Counted from the first letter of the stretch, positions 11,070-22,686 are shown. The stretch is 64,000 nucleotides of DNA from Portulaca oleracea (GCA_029582165.1 CM055868.1:10925501-10989500); one strand, 5' to 3'. Numbers and translations are program-made. The notes: a model not told the origin generated them from the letters alone.

Positions 11070-13371
11070 TTAATAATTCATTGGTAGGTGAGATTGTTTA
11101 GGATAGAGGTGGTTAGTTTCAAAAAAAAAAAAATTAAAAGAAATGGTTTTAGGGTTTCCTAACAGATAGTGTAGCTCATGGAATATAAAGGACAAGATTC
11201 TTACTGATTGAATTGCAGATGATCTTGTTTGCACTCCAGCTCCCCTTCCAGACACAACTCCTCCATCCCTGCCTCTTCCCCTGCCACTTCCAAAAGGACC
11301 AGCTCCACTAGCAGAAGGAGATGCAGCTGGTGTTGGATCTGTTGTGGGTGCTTTCTTTGGCCTCCCCCTTCCCCTTGGTGGTTGTTGCTGAGTTTGGTCA
11401 GGCTGATCTTCCTTACATGTCCTGGAGTTGTGGCCTGTCGCACCACATTTCTTGCAGGTCACTTTCCTTCCATGCCTAGTCAGCGTACCACTGCTCTTGG
11501 GGTCCTTATGAGGGTCCTTCCTCCTGTTCCTGGCCGGCATCGATCTGACGGGGATTATAGCGGAGGGTCAGTACGGATCTGGTCGCCAATATTTTTCACC
11601 CAGACATGGTGAAATGGCTCCAGAGTAAGCCTCAGTATACTTTGCTTTCCTGTGGTATGGGTGAACATAGTTCTCGGATCGATCTTGAGAAGCTGCGGCG
11701 GTATGACATGCCTGCAAGGGATCCCTGTCATATCCCACTTCCTACATGTGCAGCTCCTAGCGGGCATATCAATAAGCAACTTGTCCATCCTTTCCTCAAC
11801 CTGGAATCTGTTAGTTGTAGACGGAGTCACTGTTTGCTCCCTTGCATACTCTTTTTCTTTCTCCAAGGCAGCTAAGATCCGAGGGCAAATGGCATTGTCA
11901 TCTTCACCATCAAATGTAGATCTCTTCATATACATTCTTTTCATGATAAGCTCCCTGATGTGTTCAAGTAAGTATATGCAATGCTTGGCTCTTGCTTTGA
12001 TTATATATCCATTGAACGTCTCGACCATGTTGCTGACTAAAATATCACATTTGGAAACAACACTCATGAAAGCCCGACAAAATCGCCTCGGTTCATGCTT
12101 GTTGACAAAATCTTCTGCTGCCTCAGGAGACTCCTTTCTAAGATTCGCCAATGCTATGTTGTAGTCAGCTTCATTGTATGACTTCACACATGACCAAAAC
12201 AACAACTTTAGCTCTTCTCCTTTATGGCTCTTCTTCCAGTTTGCATATACATGTCTTTCACAATATCTGTGCTCTGAATCCGGGAACTCACTAGCTATTG
12301 CAGATTTGATGCTCTGCATACAAAATTGTTGTCAGTGTTATAGTAACATGTATAACCAAGAAATGGGAAAAAAAATACATTAGATTGACATTTATAACCA
12401 AGCAATGAGGAAAAGAAAACATTAGGTTGAGGTTGTTACTGTACATTGTGCTCATCTGACATATAACTAATCCAGACGCTGAAGTCCTACCAAGACACTC
12501 TGCAAGATTTCCTAGAAACCATGGCCAGCTATGCTTGTTCTCATTTTCCACCATGGCCCATGCAATTGGGAACATCTGGTTGTTCCCATCTATCCCCACT
12601 GCTGCCAGTGAAACACAACCTATCATAAGGGAAAAAGTATAAATCTGTCAATGATATACAATGAAAATAAACATAGTCCACTAGAATACATTCAGAACAA
12701 ATAATCTTCCCATCACCACCAACATCAGCACCCACATCTACACCACCAACATCAGCCCCCACATCAGTTTCCCCATCACCACCAATAGTCTTCCCATCAT
12801 TACCTTCAACAGTCTCCCCAGCACCACTAATATTTTGGTTCCTCCTACGTTTCGAAAGTGGTGAAACAGCCACCGTAGTCTTGACCCTCTTCCTAGTTGA
12901 ACTGGTAGAACTATGGCAAGGTTGTTCAATCGAAATCGTTGCCCTCTTTGCCGCCCTCTTAACTCTTTTCCCAGGAGATGGGTGTGGATGTCTGACAGGG
13001 GAAGGGGGTCTACTGTCAGGGACATTACTAGGAAGGGCCAATGGGAGTACATCGGGATCATCTACCCCATGAACAATATAAAATTCTATCTCCCCATAGG
13101 ATCGTGCAACACACATCAGATCCGTATATTCATGATCATCCACTGCGTTCCTCAAACTGTCCTTCAACGACAACCCAGGTATAACATAATAAAACTCAAG
13201 AACATTTTTCACCCCTTTCCCTTCTACGAACGACTTCAACTCGAAAAAAGACAGATAATCAACATTAAAGTCTATAAACACAATTACATCTTCTTCCTTC
13301 CCATCATACCTAAACTCAGGAGTCTCAACAAACTTCCCCCCATAGTGCAATGTTACCTTCACATTGTCCAT
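11070..13371 (-). pseudogene. MuDR/MURA-type transposase, internally deleted and frameshifted
   Basis: The product would cut and paste Mutator-like elements in the nucleus. From the ATG at 13371 the first about 100 residues resemble the PB1-like N-terminal domain of plant MuDR proteins (VTLHYGGKFV), followed by a basic, Ser/Pro-rich linker with RKRVK. The next recognisable block (12540-12620) is already inside the MULE catalytic domain (LAAVGIDGNNQMFPIAWAMV), so the DNA-binding region and the first catalytic Asp block are deleted. An apparent 131-bp GT-AG intron (12314-12444) sits just before SIKSAIASEFPDSEHRYC, and the reading frame shifts near 12456. The SWIM finger CTCRKWDMTGIPCRH follows near 11720-11765, then a zinc knuckle CKKCGATGHNSRTC near 11430-11470 after another frame change. 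Not functional. Confidence 0.85.
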
Positions 13372-13691
13372 TGCCCTAAACCCTAAACAAAATAATTTGC
13401 AAAAATTAGAAATGCGGGTAGCCAATTATGAAACAAAATGCAAAAATTTCAAATCTTTGAAGACTTACCTTTGTACTTGCTTCGATGTCCAACAACTTCT
13501 ACAACACCAACGCCAAACCCAGCCAAAAAGATCCAAAATCTTTCAAGACTTACCAATAAAAGTTCAACTGTTACTCGGGTTTCGTTTTGTGAAGAAATTA
13601 AGCAAGGATTTCCGACAAGGGCGACTCCTCGGCTGCACACCGGAGATTGTTGGGCAGGGATTTGAGTTGAACTTCAGAGAAAACTCAACAA

Positions 13692-13727
13692 AGGTGAAAG
13701 GTGAAAGGTGAAAGGTGAAAGGTGAAA
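13692..13727. repeat. (AGGTGAA)n short tandem repeat
   Basis: Five 7-bp units lie about 320 bases upstream of the transposase start, in its presumed promoter or leader. Confidence 0.8.
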
Positions 13728-14107
13728 TGAAAATGAGTAAAGAGAAAGAGTTTGGGAAAGGGGGGAGTTTTTGTTTTGTTTTTTACTGCCGGGAATTAAA
13801 CGGGAAACGGGGTTAGGAGGAGAGAGGGAAAAACAGTAATGAGAGGTTTATCCATGTGCTCCTACGTGTCACTAAAAAAAGGAAAAATATCCAAAGCATG
13901 TGTTTCATGTCTGATGTGGCTAAAAAATTAAAAGTCAAACCGGTCAAACACATGTCAAACATGTCATGTTAGAAAACCACCGCGTGAACTCGCCGGCGTC
14001 CCACTCAAATCCAATTATATTTTTTTTTGGACCATCAGAATTCAGAGTGAAAGTACAGTTCACCATTGTCCAATGAGGTAAAGTAGGGATTATTAGAATC
14101 CAATTAT

Positions 14108-14110
<3 letters not shown>
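13728..14110. other. Right terminal region of the MuDR-type element
   Basis: No gene is seen. The last 75 bases form the subtype-B terminal inverted repeat (AGTACAGTTCACCATTGTCC), matching the element at 21027-21555. Confidence 0.6.

Positions 14111-14177
<67 letters not shown>
14111..14177. repeat. (AT)n(AG)n compound microsatellite
   Basis: A pure AT run passes directly into a pure AG run, ending at the left end of the next element. The AG part may have replaced that element's terminal few bases. Confidence 0.9.
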
Positions 14178-14180
<3 letters not shown>

Positions 14181-14506
14181 GATTCTAATAATCCCTACTA
14201 TCACAAATTGTATGGTAATAATTCCTACTATCATTTTGGATTCTGGTGGTCCAAAAAAAAAATTGTATTGTAGTGGGACAAAATCGAGTGTATACGCTAA
14301 ATATCATAGATTTTGTGTTGCATTTTATTCAAAACTTTGTATAACACTTTACCACGATTTTTAATGAATTTACAGCATTTCTCCCATTTTTTACAATTTT
14401 TTTTCATTTTTTATGATTTTTCCAATTTTATTCCTTTTAAAAAAATCATTTTTTTCATTTTTTATGATTTTTTCAATTTTTTCAATTTTATTTCTTTTAA
14501 AATCAT

Positions 14507-14978
14507 TGTTCGGTTGTAATTTTTGTGGTTCTAAGTAAGGATTGTCGATCTCAGGGATGGGTGTGAGGCTTGATTAAGGGTAATCGGTTTGTGGAAAGGG
14601 GGTTTTCTCACAATGCGGAAAGCAATAAATTATGTAAAGAAAGCATTTAAATCTAACCTAGACATGATAATAATAAAGAAAGCAATTAAAAGAAAGCACT
14701 TAAAGATGAAAGCAATTAAAAGGCATGAATGAAGACAATGAATGAACAATGAAATTGGGAATGAGAAATTATACCTTTGATGACTAATCTTCAATAAACC
14801 TTCAATCTACACTTGAATTTCCAGACAAACAAGAAATTATGGTTTGGATTACCAAGAATCCCCCAAATTCTCACTAGTAAGTAGAATTGGAGTTCCTTGA
14901 CCCTCCTCCCCACTAAAAATGGAGTTGATTGTGGCTAACACTATAGAGCTTGGGAAACAAGCCAACAATGGAAATTAT

Positions 14979-15011
<33 letters not shown>

Positions 15012-15894
15012 AGAGAGAGAAAGCTTGTAAAACTTCAATGGAAACTTGCTTGAATTGAGAAAGCTTGAGAAAGTTTGAATACAAATGCTAGAAATCAATG
15101 AAAGCTTGAAGAACAATGAAGAACAATTGGAAACTTGAAGAACAATTAAGAGAGATTAAAGCAAATAAAGGAAAGCAATTAAATCTAATTCTACTCCTAA
15201 ACTACCTAGGCTAATTCCTTATTTAGATTAATACAAGTGGGTATTTATAGAAGAAGGAAAAATACAACCCCAAAACCCTAGAACAATCGCAGCACGCGCG
15301 TCTGCAGACAGTGTGGCTCGGGCGAGCAGAAATTTTGCTCGGGCGAGCAAGCGTTCTGGCTGGTGTTTTTGTTGCTCCAGAACCCTTGCTCGGGCGAGCA
15401 GAAATTTGGCTCGGGCGAGCAAGCGTTCGCGATTTTCCTGCCGACTTCAAACACGCATAACTTCTTCATCCGAACTCCGTTTTAGGCCCGTAAGATATCG
15501 ATGGAAAGCTCTCGGTGTATACTTTAAGCTCCCAAAATTTCAGAGCCATCGGAGTTGTAACGAAGGAGTTATGACCCAAAGGGTGAAGGCACACGTATTT
15601 CAAACCTTTAAGTTTGTACCGTTCCCCTGTTTGCGCCAATCTTGATATGTAATTTCCGACTTGGTTCGCCTCTCTCGGCTTGGGTTGACTTGGTTTGACT
15701 CGGATCTCGGCTCGGGTTGACTTGGTTTGACTCGGGAAATAGCTCGGATTCCCTAAAACCTTCAATTAAGCCCAAACTTCTTCTAACTCCTTATTTTCCT
15801 ACAAAACACCAAATCATTATATCTAATATATAAATAGGGGTTAAAACAAGCAAATATACCCTATAAAGAGAAGAAATTCGGCTGAGGCCGAACA
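14507..15894 (-). repeat. 3' LTR of the gag-only element
   Basis: This is 1,388 bp with TGTTCGG...CCGAACA ends. It holds a GA-rich tract (14980-15020) and four copies of the palindromic GCTCGGGCGAGC between 15312 and 15425. It pairs with the copy at 19408-20795, almost identical except in that palindromic block. Confidence 0.9.
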
Positions 15895-18065
15895 CCACTC
15901 AACACAAGGGTTTGCTCGCCTGAGCAAACTAAAAAGCGAAGAAAAGGACTAAAAAGAAAAATAAAACCTAACTCACTTTCGCGAGAATCGCGGATGCATT
16001 TAGCACATGCATCAAGCCCTTTAAACCCCGTGCCGAGTGGACGAGGTAGGTCTCGTGAGGGTTTATAGCAACTATACCCACAAAAGCCACGAGAAAAGAA
16101 AAAGGGGAAAGAAAAAGAAGTGAAAACTGAAAAACGAAACAAAACAAAAGCAAAGAAGATATTCCCGTCCCTAATCATGCACCTAGTTCCCAAACCCGCC
16201 TCAACAATCAATTGGAAGAAGCAAGTATAAACAAATTAAGACACGAAGGTTTGAAAACTGCCAATCTTTAAGATTTTGAACCAAAACACTTCCTGATGAG
16301 CAAAACACCTCGTGCATATGTGCAAGTGGGCTCTGGTCGGTCCTTCCTATCCTAAACCAGACAATCAGAGTTGTTCTCATGCTCAAGCTCGGGATTATCT
16401 ATCCTACTTCACTCTTGGTTTTTCTTTTAACCTCTCTTTTCTTTCTTTTTCTTACTTTGCTCTCTTTTCTTTCTTTTTCTTACTTTGCTCTTTTCTCTTT
16501 TTTTTTTTACTTTCTCTTTCTTACCATTATTTTGCTCAACTCTTTTTTTTCTTTTTTTCTTGCTTCGCTCTTTTCTTTCTTTTTCAAAACCTACGCTCTT
16601 TTATTTCCACTCAATCCGTTTTGTATCTTTTAGAGCGTTTGTGTCGGGTTTTGCGGGATTTAAGCACCGGCCTTCGCAAAGGGTTACCCTCCCTGCTGGG
16701 TTTCTCCATACGTGAGTCATTGCACTTAAGGGGCATAGGGTGCCGATCCACCCAAACCAACCCATGACGGTAGGCCCGACAATAATTATTTAATGCATTA
16801 GTTAAGAGCTTAAGCAATTGAACAACTAAAACCGTCTAACTTAGGTAAGAAGACACAGTCAAAGCGTGTACGAATTGAGGATTCCGCTTTCCCATTCCAT
16901 GTAGAGGTCTAATAGAGATAAGTCATGGCAAAAATCCTTCCTAAGGCCCATCATTATTCATACCGACCGCTTCTAACTGATTGAATCAACTGAATAGACA
17001 ACTATCTACACAACTGTGAACGAAAACATCTTCAAAAAGAAAAACAACTTTTGGGTTTTTCACAACATTTCTTCCCTTTTTCTTTTCACACACAAAATTT
17101 TTTTTGATTTTAGACACAAACTACGAAAAACAAAAATAAAAGACTAAAAACTAGGTAATCTACCCTTGAACAATGAAAGATATCACCCCCACTCCAACAC
17201 AAGACTTCACAATGTCTCCATCATGAGAAGGGTGTCTCAAGCAAGGTAGAAAACCAAGAAGAACATATATACAAAACACTTATCACATAAAAAGCGGTGG
17301 CGACCCGAGCCCACACGGCTCCAACAACAATATAATCCCAACATTCACATTCAAGGGGTTCGCCACAAAAAGAAAACCAAGCATGCAACATGGATCATCG
17401 ATATATTCACATAAAGAGAGTGGAAAGAGGTTACCTCGAGGTCTTCAATCAAGCATATTCAATCCACGATCCAAGGAACATCACACCAAAGGTTAGAAAT
17501 AAACAAGAAAAACATACTATGTGTGATGGTTCACATGCAAGATCAAAAGGAAAAACAAACTATACAAGACACTAAGGACTAACGAACTAAGAAAACAAAC
17601 TAAAATATTTACAAAACGACTCTTTTTTTCTTTTCTTAGACTCGAATACCAGAATACATACTACCCTCCCACTCCAACACAAAGAGGTTGTCGTGTCCTC
17701 AAAATGGAAACAGAAGTAGGTAAGCAAGCACCCCAAAATTAAAGACGAAGACACACACAAAAAGAAAATAAAAGAAGAAAAGAAAGACCAACTCACTAAT
17801 TATACAAGAAGGGTGAGGAAGGATATTACCTCAAAGGCATCTTATCAAGAAATTCACTCCTTCTCACCTCAAGATATCGGGCATCATGTCAGAACCATTC
17901 AACGCCCGGAGTAACAAATCATGCATCCTCTCATGCATCTCAGAATGGTGGTGGTAAGAGCACACTCGCAATAGCACATAAACAAACATTAGTGCCCTTA
18001 ACAATTTATCAAATGCTTTAGAAAAGTCATAGAACTGATGAAATTCATGAATATACAAGACTTTT
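15895..18065 (-). other. Non-coding internal region of the gag-only element
   Basis: No conserved polyprotein domain is seen in any frame. A further hairpin, TTTGCTCGCCTGAGCAAA, sits at about 15909-15926. A long pyrimidine-rich tract with repeated CTTTCTTTTTCTTACTTTGC units runs from about 16410 to 16610. The expected purine-rich primer tract next to the 3' LTR is not obvious (the minus strand reads GTTGAGTGG). Confidence 0.6.
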
Positions 18066-19256
18066 CTAGGCGGTGAAAGAATACATTACAAATGGATCCT
18101 CATATTGACTCTTAAATGGATATTGGGTATACAAATCAACTAAAGGAGGAAATACAAAAAATTTATGGACATGCTCATGGGAAGACTTGGATGCAAACAA
18201 CGACTCATAAAGCATATCACCATCAAAAATATCATTGTCACAAACCAAGTCCAAACACTTAGGATCAATCCCCATAGACTCAAGTTCATCATCACAAGAT
18301 TGCACATCAATGGATTTACAAGAAAGGGTAGCTAATGCCTCGCTAATGCAATAATTCTCAATGAAAGTGAACAAATGTGTGTCAAGCAGACATTATAACA
18401 CCAAGGATTCAATTTCACTCTCAAGATCATGCTCAGTTATATCACAAGCATCATAGCATTCAATAAACTCATTTTTTTCTTCACACAAAGGCATGGACAA
18501 GGGTGTGGACAATGGTTCATCATCTAGCATGTTTTCAACTAATTCTACATCATCACACACATAATCATCATGTTCCTCATGCTCACTAGGTGGGGCTAGA
18601 GCGAAGGAATTACTAAGTAGTCCAAGGCATGGTCGGTTATAATAATCCTCATCCTCATCATACACAGCAGAATCAACATGCATTTCAGGACTCAAAGACG
18701 ATGAATGACCTATTTCAACATTCGAATCAACCAATTGAGCAAGATAAGTTTCTACCCTAGGTTTAAGCACGTGCTCAAATTCATGCATGCATTTATTCAC
18801 CCTATCTTGTAAACCAACTATTTCAGCACCAATTTTATCTAGTCTACAAGATTCGGAAGCATGAGACGGAGATTCACAATGCACACACAAATGACGAGAC
18901 TCAACATCATCACATGGAGAAAGATCATAACGTTTCTCATAGTGCAATTGAGCATGAAGAGCACACGGATTGCCAAAACAAGAACCCGATGAATAAAAAG
19001 TCTCCCCAAATTGGCGAGTATCCGTGTACAACCAATCAAATAATTCCCAAGCCCGATACTCATTTTCAACATTGAAATCAAAGTAATTCAGAAGAGAACG
19101 GGTCTCGAAGTTCAATCCCTCATTAGTAACAACTAACACTTCCCAATTAGAATAAATATAACCATGAGGGGCCCAATAAGCAAGATAATCATTTAATCTA
19201 TCACGATAATCACAAAATAATTCTTGCTCATTTTGAGGGAAGCTAAAACATGCCAT
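18066..19256 (-). CDS. Gag-like protein of the non-autonomous LTR element, one in-frame stop
   Basis: The likely role is a nucleocapsid that packages the element's RNA in cytoplasmic particles. From ATG at 19256 the N-terminus (FCDYRDRLNDYLAYWAPHGY, then GLNFETRSLL) resembles plant retrotransposon gag proteins. Residues 124-137 form a CCHC zinc knuckle, CVHCESPSHASESC. A predicted helical stretch and an acidic C-terminal half rich in Asp/Glu follow. At codon 288 there is a TAA (18393-18395), after which the same frame stays open for about 108 codons to 18066. The stop may be a recent inactivating change or mark two products. The start lies about 130 bases from the primer-binding site, as expected for gag. 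Confidence 0.7.
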
Positions 19257-19389
19257 CTCTTTTTTCCTTTTTTTATTTTTTTTTTCTTTCGATATTCAAT
19301 TTTTTTCGCTACATTTTTCTAACATAATCAAGAAAGCAATTAAACTATGTACACACAAACCAATCACCTAATCTACCAAATAACGCCAT

Positions 19390-19406
19390 CCCCGGCAACG
19401 GCGCCA
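19390..19406 (-). other. tRNA-Asp primer-binding site
   Basis: On the minus strand, TGGCGCCGTTGCCGGGG begins one base after the end of the 5' LTR. It is complementary to the 17-nt 3' end of plant tRNA-Asp(GTC). This site primes minus-strand DNA synthesis. Confidence 0.85.
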
Positions 19407-19407
19407 T

Positions 19408-19882
19408 TGTTCGGTTGTAATTTTTGTGGTTTTAAGTAAGGATTGTTGATCTCAGGGATGGGTGTGAGGCTTGATTAAGGGTAATCGGTTTGTGGAAAGG
19501 GGGTTTTCTCACAATGCGGAAAGCAATAAATTATGTAAAGAAAGCATTTAAATCTAACCTAGACATGATAATAATAAAGAAAGCAATTAAAAGAAAGCAC
19601 TTAAAGATGAAAGCAATTAAAAGGCATGAATGAAGACAATGAATGAACAATGAAATTGGGAATGAGAAATTATACCTTTGATGACTAATCTTCAATAAAC
19701 CTTCAATCTACACTTGAATTTCCCCCGAACAAACAAGAAATTGTGGTTTGGATTACCAAGAATCCCCCAAATTCTCACTAGTAAGTAGAATTGGAGTTCC
19801 TTGACCCTCCTCCCCACTAAAAATGGAGTTGATTGTGGCTAACACTATAGAGCTTGGGAAACAAGTCAACAATGGAAATTAT

Positions 19883-19913
<31 letters not shown>

Positions 19914-20795
19914 AGAGAAAGCTTGTAAAACTTCAATGGAAACTTGCTTGAATTGAGAAAGCTTGAGAAAGTTTGAATACAAATGCTAGAAATCAATGAA
20001 AGCTTGAAGAACAATGAAGAACAATTGGAAACTTGAAGAACAATTAAGAGAGATTAAAGCAAATAAAGGAAAGCAATTAAATCTAATTCTACTCCTAAAC
20101 TACCTAGGCTAATTCCTTATTTAGATTAATACAAGTGGGTATTTATAGAAGAAGGAAAAATACAACCCCAAAACCCTAGAACAATCGCGACGCGTCTGCA
20201 GACGGTGGCTCGGCGGCGAAATTTTGCTCGGCGAGCAAGCGTTCTGGCTGGTGTTTTGTTGCTCGAACCCTTGCTCGGGCGGCGAAATTTGGCTCGGGCG
20301 AGCAAGCGTTCTGGGCAGTTTTCCCTGCCGACTTCAAACACGCATAACTTCTTCATCCGAACTCCGTTTTAGGCCCGTAAGATATCGATGGAAAGCTCTC
20401 GGTGTGTACTTTAAGCTCCCAAAATTTCAGAGCCATCGGAGTTGTAACGAAGGAGTTATGACCCAAAGGGTGAAGGCACACGAATTTCAAACCTTTAAGT
20501 TTGTACCGTTCCCCTGTTTGCGCCAATCTTGATATGGAATTTCCGACTTCGGTTTCGCCTCGGCTCTCGGCTTGGGTTGACTTGGTTTAACTCGGATCTC
20601 GGCTCGGGTTGACTTGGTTTGACTCGGGAAATAGCTCGGGATTCCCTAAAAACCTTCAATTAAGCCCAAACTTCTTCTAACTCCTTATTTTCCTACAAAA
20701 CACCAAATCATTATATCTAATATATAAATAGGGGTTAAAACAAGCAAATATACCCTATAAAAGAGAAGAAATTCGGCTCGAAACGAGGCCGAACA
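19408..20795 (-). repeat. 5' LTR of the gag-only element
   Basis: 1,388 bp. It matches the 3' LTR closely except at 20185-20320, where several one- to three-base gaps break most of the GCTCGGGCGAGC palindromes. Its outer end also differs, with CGGCTCGAAACGAGGCCG instead of CGGCTGAGGCCG. Confidence 0.9.
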
Positions 20796-21001
20796 CACTT
20801 CGTTACCTATCTAAGGGTAGGAACCAAAAAAACAAAAACAATATGGGGTAGGCATGGAAAAAATAAAAAGAATGTAGTGATGAATTTGGTACCACTACAA
20901 TACAATTTTATTTTTTATTTGGACCACCAGAATCCAAAATGATAGTAGGAATTATTACCATACAATTTGTGATAGTAGGGATTATTAGAATCCAATTTCC
21001 C

Positions 21002-21026
21002 TATATATATATATATACTTATATAT
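21002..21026. repeat. Short interrupted (AT)n junction
   Basis: ATATATATATATACTTATATAT separates two family members. Confidence 0.7.
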
Positions 21027-21552
21027 AGGATAATTGGATTCTAATAATCCCTACTTTCACCAATTGGACAATGATGGACCGTACTTTCACTTTGTATTTT
21101 GGTGGTCCAAAAAAAGAATAAAATTGGATTGTAGTGGTACCAAATCCACCTCCACATTCTTCTTATTTTTTTCATTCCTACACTATATTGTTTTTATTCT
21201 TTTCGTTCCTGCCCCTAGAAAGTTGATGAATTGTAGTTTCTAAAACATTTTTTAAATTATTTTTTTGATACTCCGAATAATTATTATGATTTTTTTAAAT
21301 AATAAAAGTGAAAAAATCGTAAAAAATAGTTAAAAAAATGAAAAAAATTTGGGAGAAACGCTATAAATTCATTAAAATCATTGTAAAGTGTTATACTATG
21401 TTTTGAATCAAATGCAACACAAAATCTATATTCCCTTGAAAATATCCCACTACAATCCAATTTTACTTTTTTTGGACTACCAGAATACAAAGTGAAAGTA
21501 CGGTCCACCACTGTCCAATTGGTGAAAGTAGAGATTATTAGAATCCAATTAT

Positions 21553-21555
<3 letters not shown>
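21027..21555. mobile_element. MITE of the local Mutator family, subtype-B ends
   Basis: The ends AGGATAATTGGATTCTAATA and its complement bound 529 bp. The inner terminal sequence (CACCAATTGGACAATGATGG) matches the right end of the transposase-bearing element rather than its left end. The interior shares the poly-T/A block and the CTACCCCTAGATAGG-type sequence of the family. Confidence 0.85.

Positions 21556-21615
<60 letters not shown>
21556..21615. repeat. (AT)n junction
   Basis: About 29 AT dinucleotides lie between two family members. Confidence 0.9.
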
Positions 21616-21616
<1 letters not shown>

Positions 21617-22070
21617 GGAAAATTGGAGTCTAATAATTCCGACTTTTACGAATTGGACAACAGTAATCTCTATTATCAATTTAGATTCTGGTGGTTCAAA
21701 AATAAATAAAATTGTATTCTAGTGGGACGTCACCGAGTTAAGTGGTGGTGACTCGGTGGTTTGCTAACGTGTACCAGTGAGAGTGTGTTTGACCAAGAAA
21801 TTATTATTTTAGTTGTATTCTAGTGATCCCATTGACAAAGTTATTGTATTTTGGTGGTCTCATTTTATAATTGATTATGTTCTGGTGAACCGAATTCTTG
21901 GTCAAACACACTCTCGCCGGTATACATCAGCAAACCACCGAGTCACCACCACTTGACTCGGTGACATCCCACCAGAATACAATTTTATTTATTTTTAGAC
22001 CACTAGAATTCAAATTGATAGTAGGGATTATTGTTGTCCAATTCGTAAAAATCGGGATTATTATAATCCA

Positions 22071-22073
<3 letters not shown>
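21616..22073. mobile_element. Foldback MITE, diverged member of the family
   Basis: Ends AGGAAAATTGGAGTCTAATA and complement. The arms of about 190 bp pair almost fully; examples are CACCGAGTTAAGTGGTGGTG with CACCACCACTTGACTCGGTG, and TGAGAGTGTGTTTGACCAAG with its complement. The loop contains the TTGTATTTTGGTGGTCTCA motif. Confidence 0.85.

Positions 22074-22120
<47 letters not shown>
22074..22120. repeat. (AT)n junction
   Basis: A pure AT run between two family members. Confidence 0.9.
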
Positions 22121-22126
<6 letters not shown>

Positions 22127-22631
22127 CTAATAATCCCTACTATCACAAATTGTATGGCAATAATCCCTACTATCATTTTGGATTCTTGTGGTCCAAAAAA
22201 AAAAATTGTATTGTAGTGGGACAAAATCGAGTGTATATGCTAAATATCGTAGATTTTGTGTTGCATTTGATTCAAAACTTTGTATAACACTTTACCACGA
22301 TTTTTAATGAATTTACAGCATTTCTCCCAATTTTTTTCAATTTTTTTTCAATTTTTTATGATTTTTTCAATTTAATTCCTTTTAAAAAATCATAATAATT
22401 GATCGGAATCTCAAAAAAATAATTTTAAAAATCTTTTAGTAACTACACTTCGTTACCTATCTAGGGGTAGGAACCAAAAACACAAAAACAATATGGGGTA
22501 GGCATGGAAAAAATTAAAAAAAAATGTGGTGATGGATTTGGTACCACTACAATACAATTTTATTTTTTTTTGGACCACCAGAATCCAAAATGATTGTAGG
22601 GATTATTGCCATACAATTTGTGATAATAGGG

Positions 22632-22635
<4 letters not shown>
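22121..22635. mobile_element. MITE of the local Mutator family, subtype-A ends
   Basis: The left end is TTGGATTCTAATAATCCCTA. The right end stops at AATAGGGATTAT, about 16 bases short of a full terminus, where an AT run begins. It is otherwise the best intact reference for the family interior. Confidence 0.85.

Positions 22636-22682
<47 letters not shown>
22636..22682. repeat. (AT)n junction
   Basis: A pure AT run between two family members. Confidence 0.9.

Positions 22683-22686
<4 letters not shown>

Larger units (their letters stand above)
10100..14110 (-). mobile_element. MuDR-type Mutator-like element, parent-like copy of a local MITE family
   Basis: The left end reads GGGAAATTGGATTCCAATAA and the right end, in reverse complement, reads AGGATAATTGGATTCTAATA, so the ends are inverted repeats. 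Inside, on the minus strand, is a decayed MuDR-type transposase (11070-13371). The sequence at 10115-10490 is shared with the short elements at 14178, 21027, 22121 and 22683, which look like its internal-deletion derivatives. Both termini adjoin AT runs. The left and right terminal sequences belong to two different subtypes seen among the MITEs, so the copy may be chimeric. Confidence 0.8.
14507..20795 (-). mobile_element. Gag-only LTR retrotransposon (TR-GAG/LARD-like), minus orientation
   Basis: Two 1,388-bp direct repeats (14507-15894 and 19408-20795) start TGTTCGG and end CCGAACA. Just inside the right repeat the plus strand reads CCCCGGCAACGGCGCCA, the 3' end of plant tRNA-Asp including CCA, so a primer-binding site lies on the minus strand and sets the orientation. 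The only open reading frame, 19256 down to 18066, encodes a gag-like protein. No protease, reverse transcriptase or integrase motif is present in the remaining 2.2 kb. Such elements rely on proteins of autonomous relatives. No 5-bp target duplication is visible. Confidence 0.85.
14178..21001. mobile_element. MITE of the local Mutator family, split by a retrotransposon
   Basis: The left part (14178-14506) and right part (20796-21001) together align with the intact sibling at 22121-22635. The left part starts TTGGATTCTAATAATCCCTA and the right part ends with its complement followed by TTTCCCT. The 6.3-kb interruption is the gag-only LTR element. Compared with the sibling, about 52 bases are missing at the insertion point. 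Confidence 0.85.

Noticed and set aside
11229..12164. Plus-strand open frames of 127 and 170 codons
   Set aside because: They lie antisense to the transposase SWIM and zinc-knuckle regions, which carry clear motifs on the minus strand.
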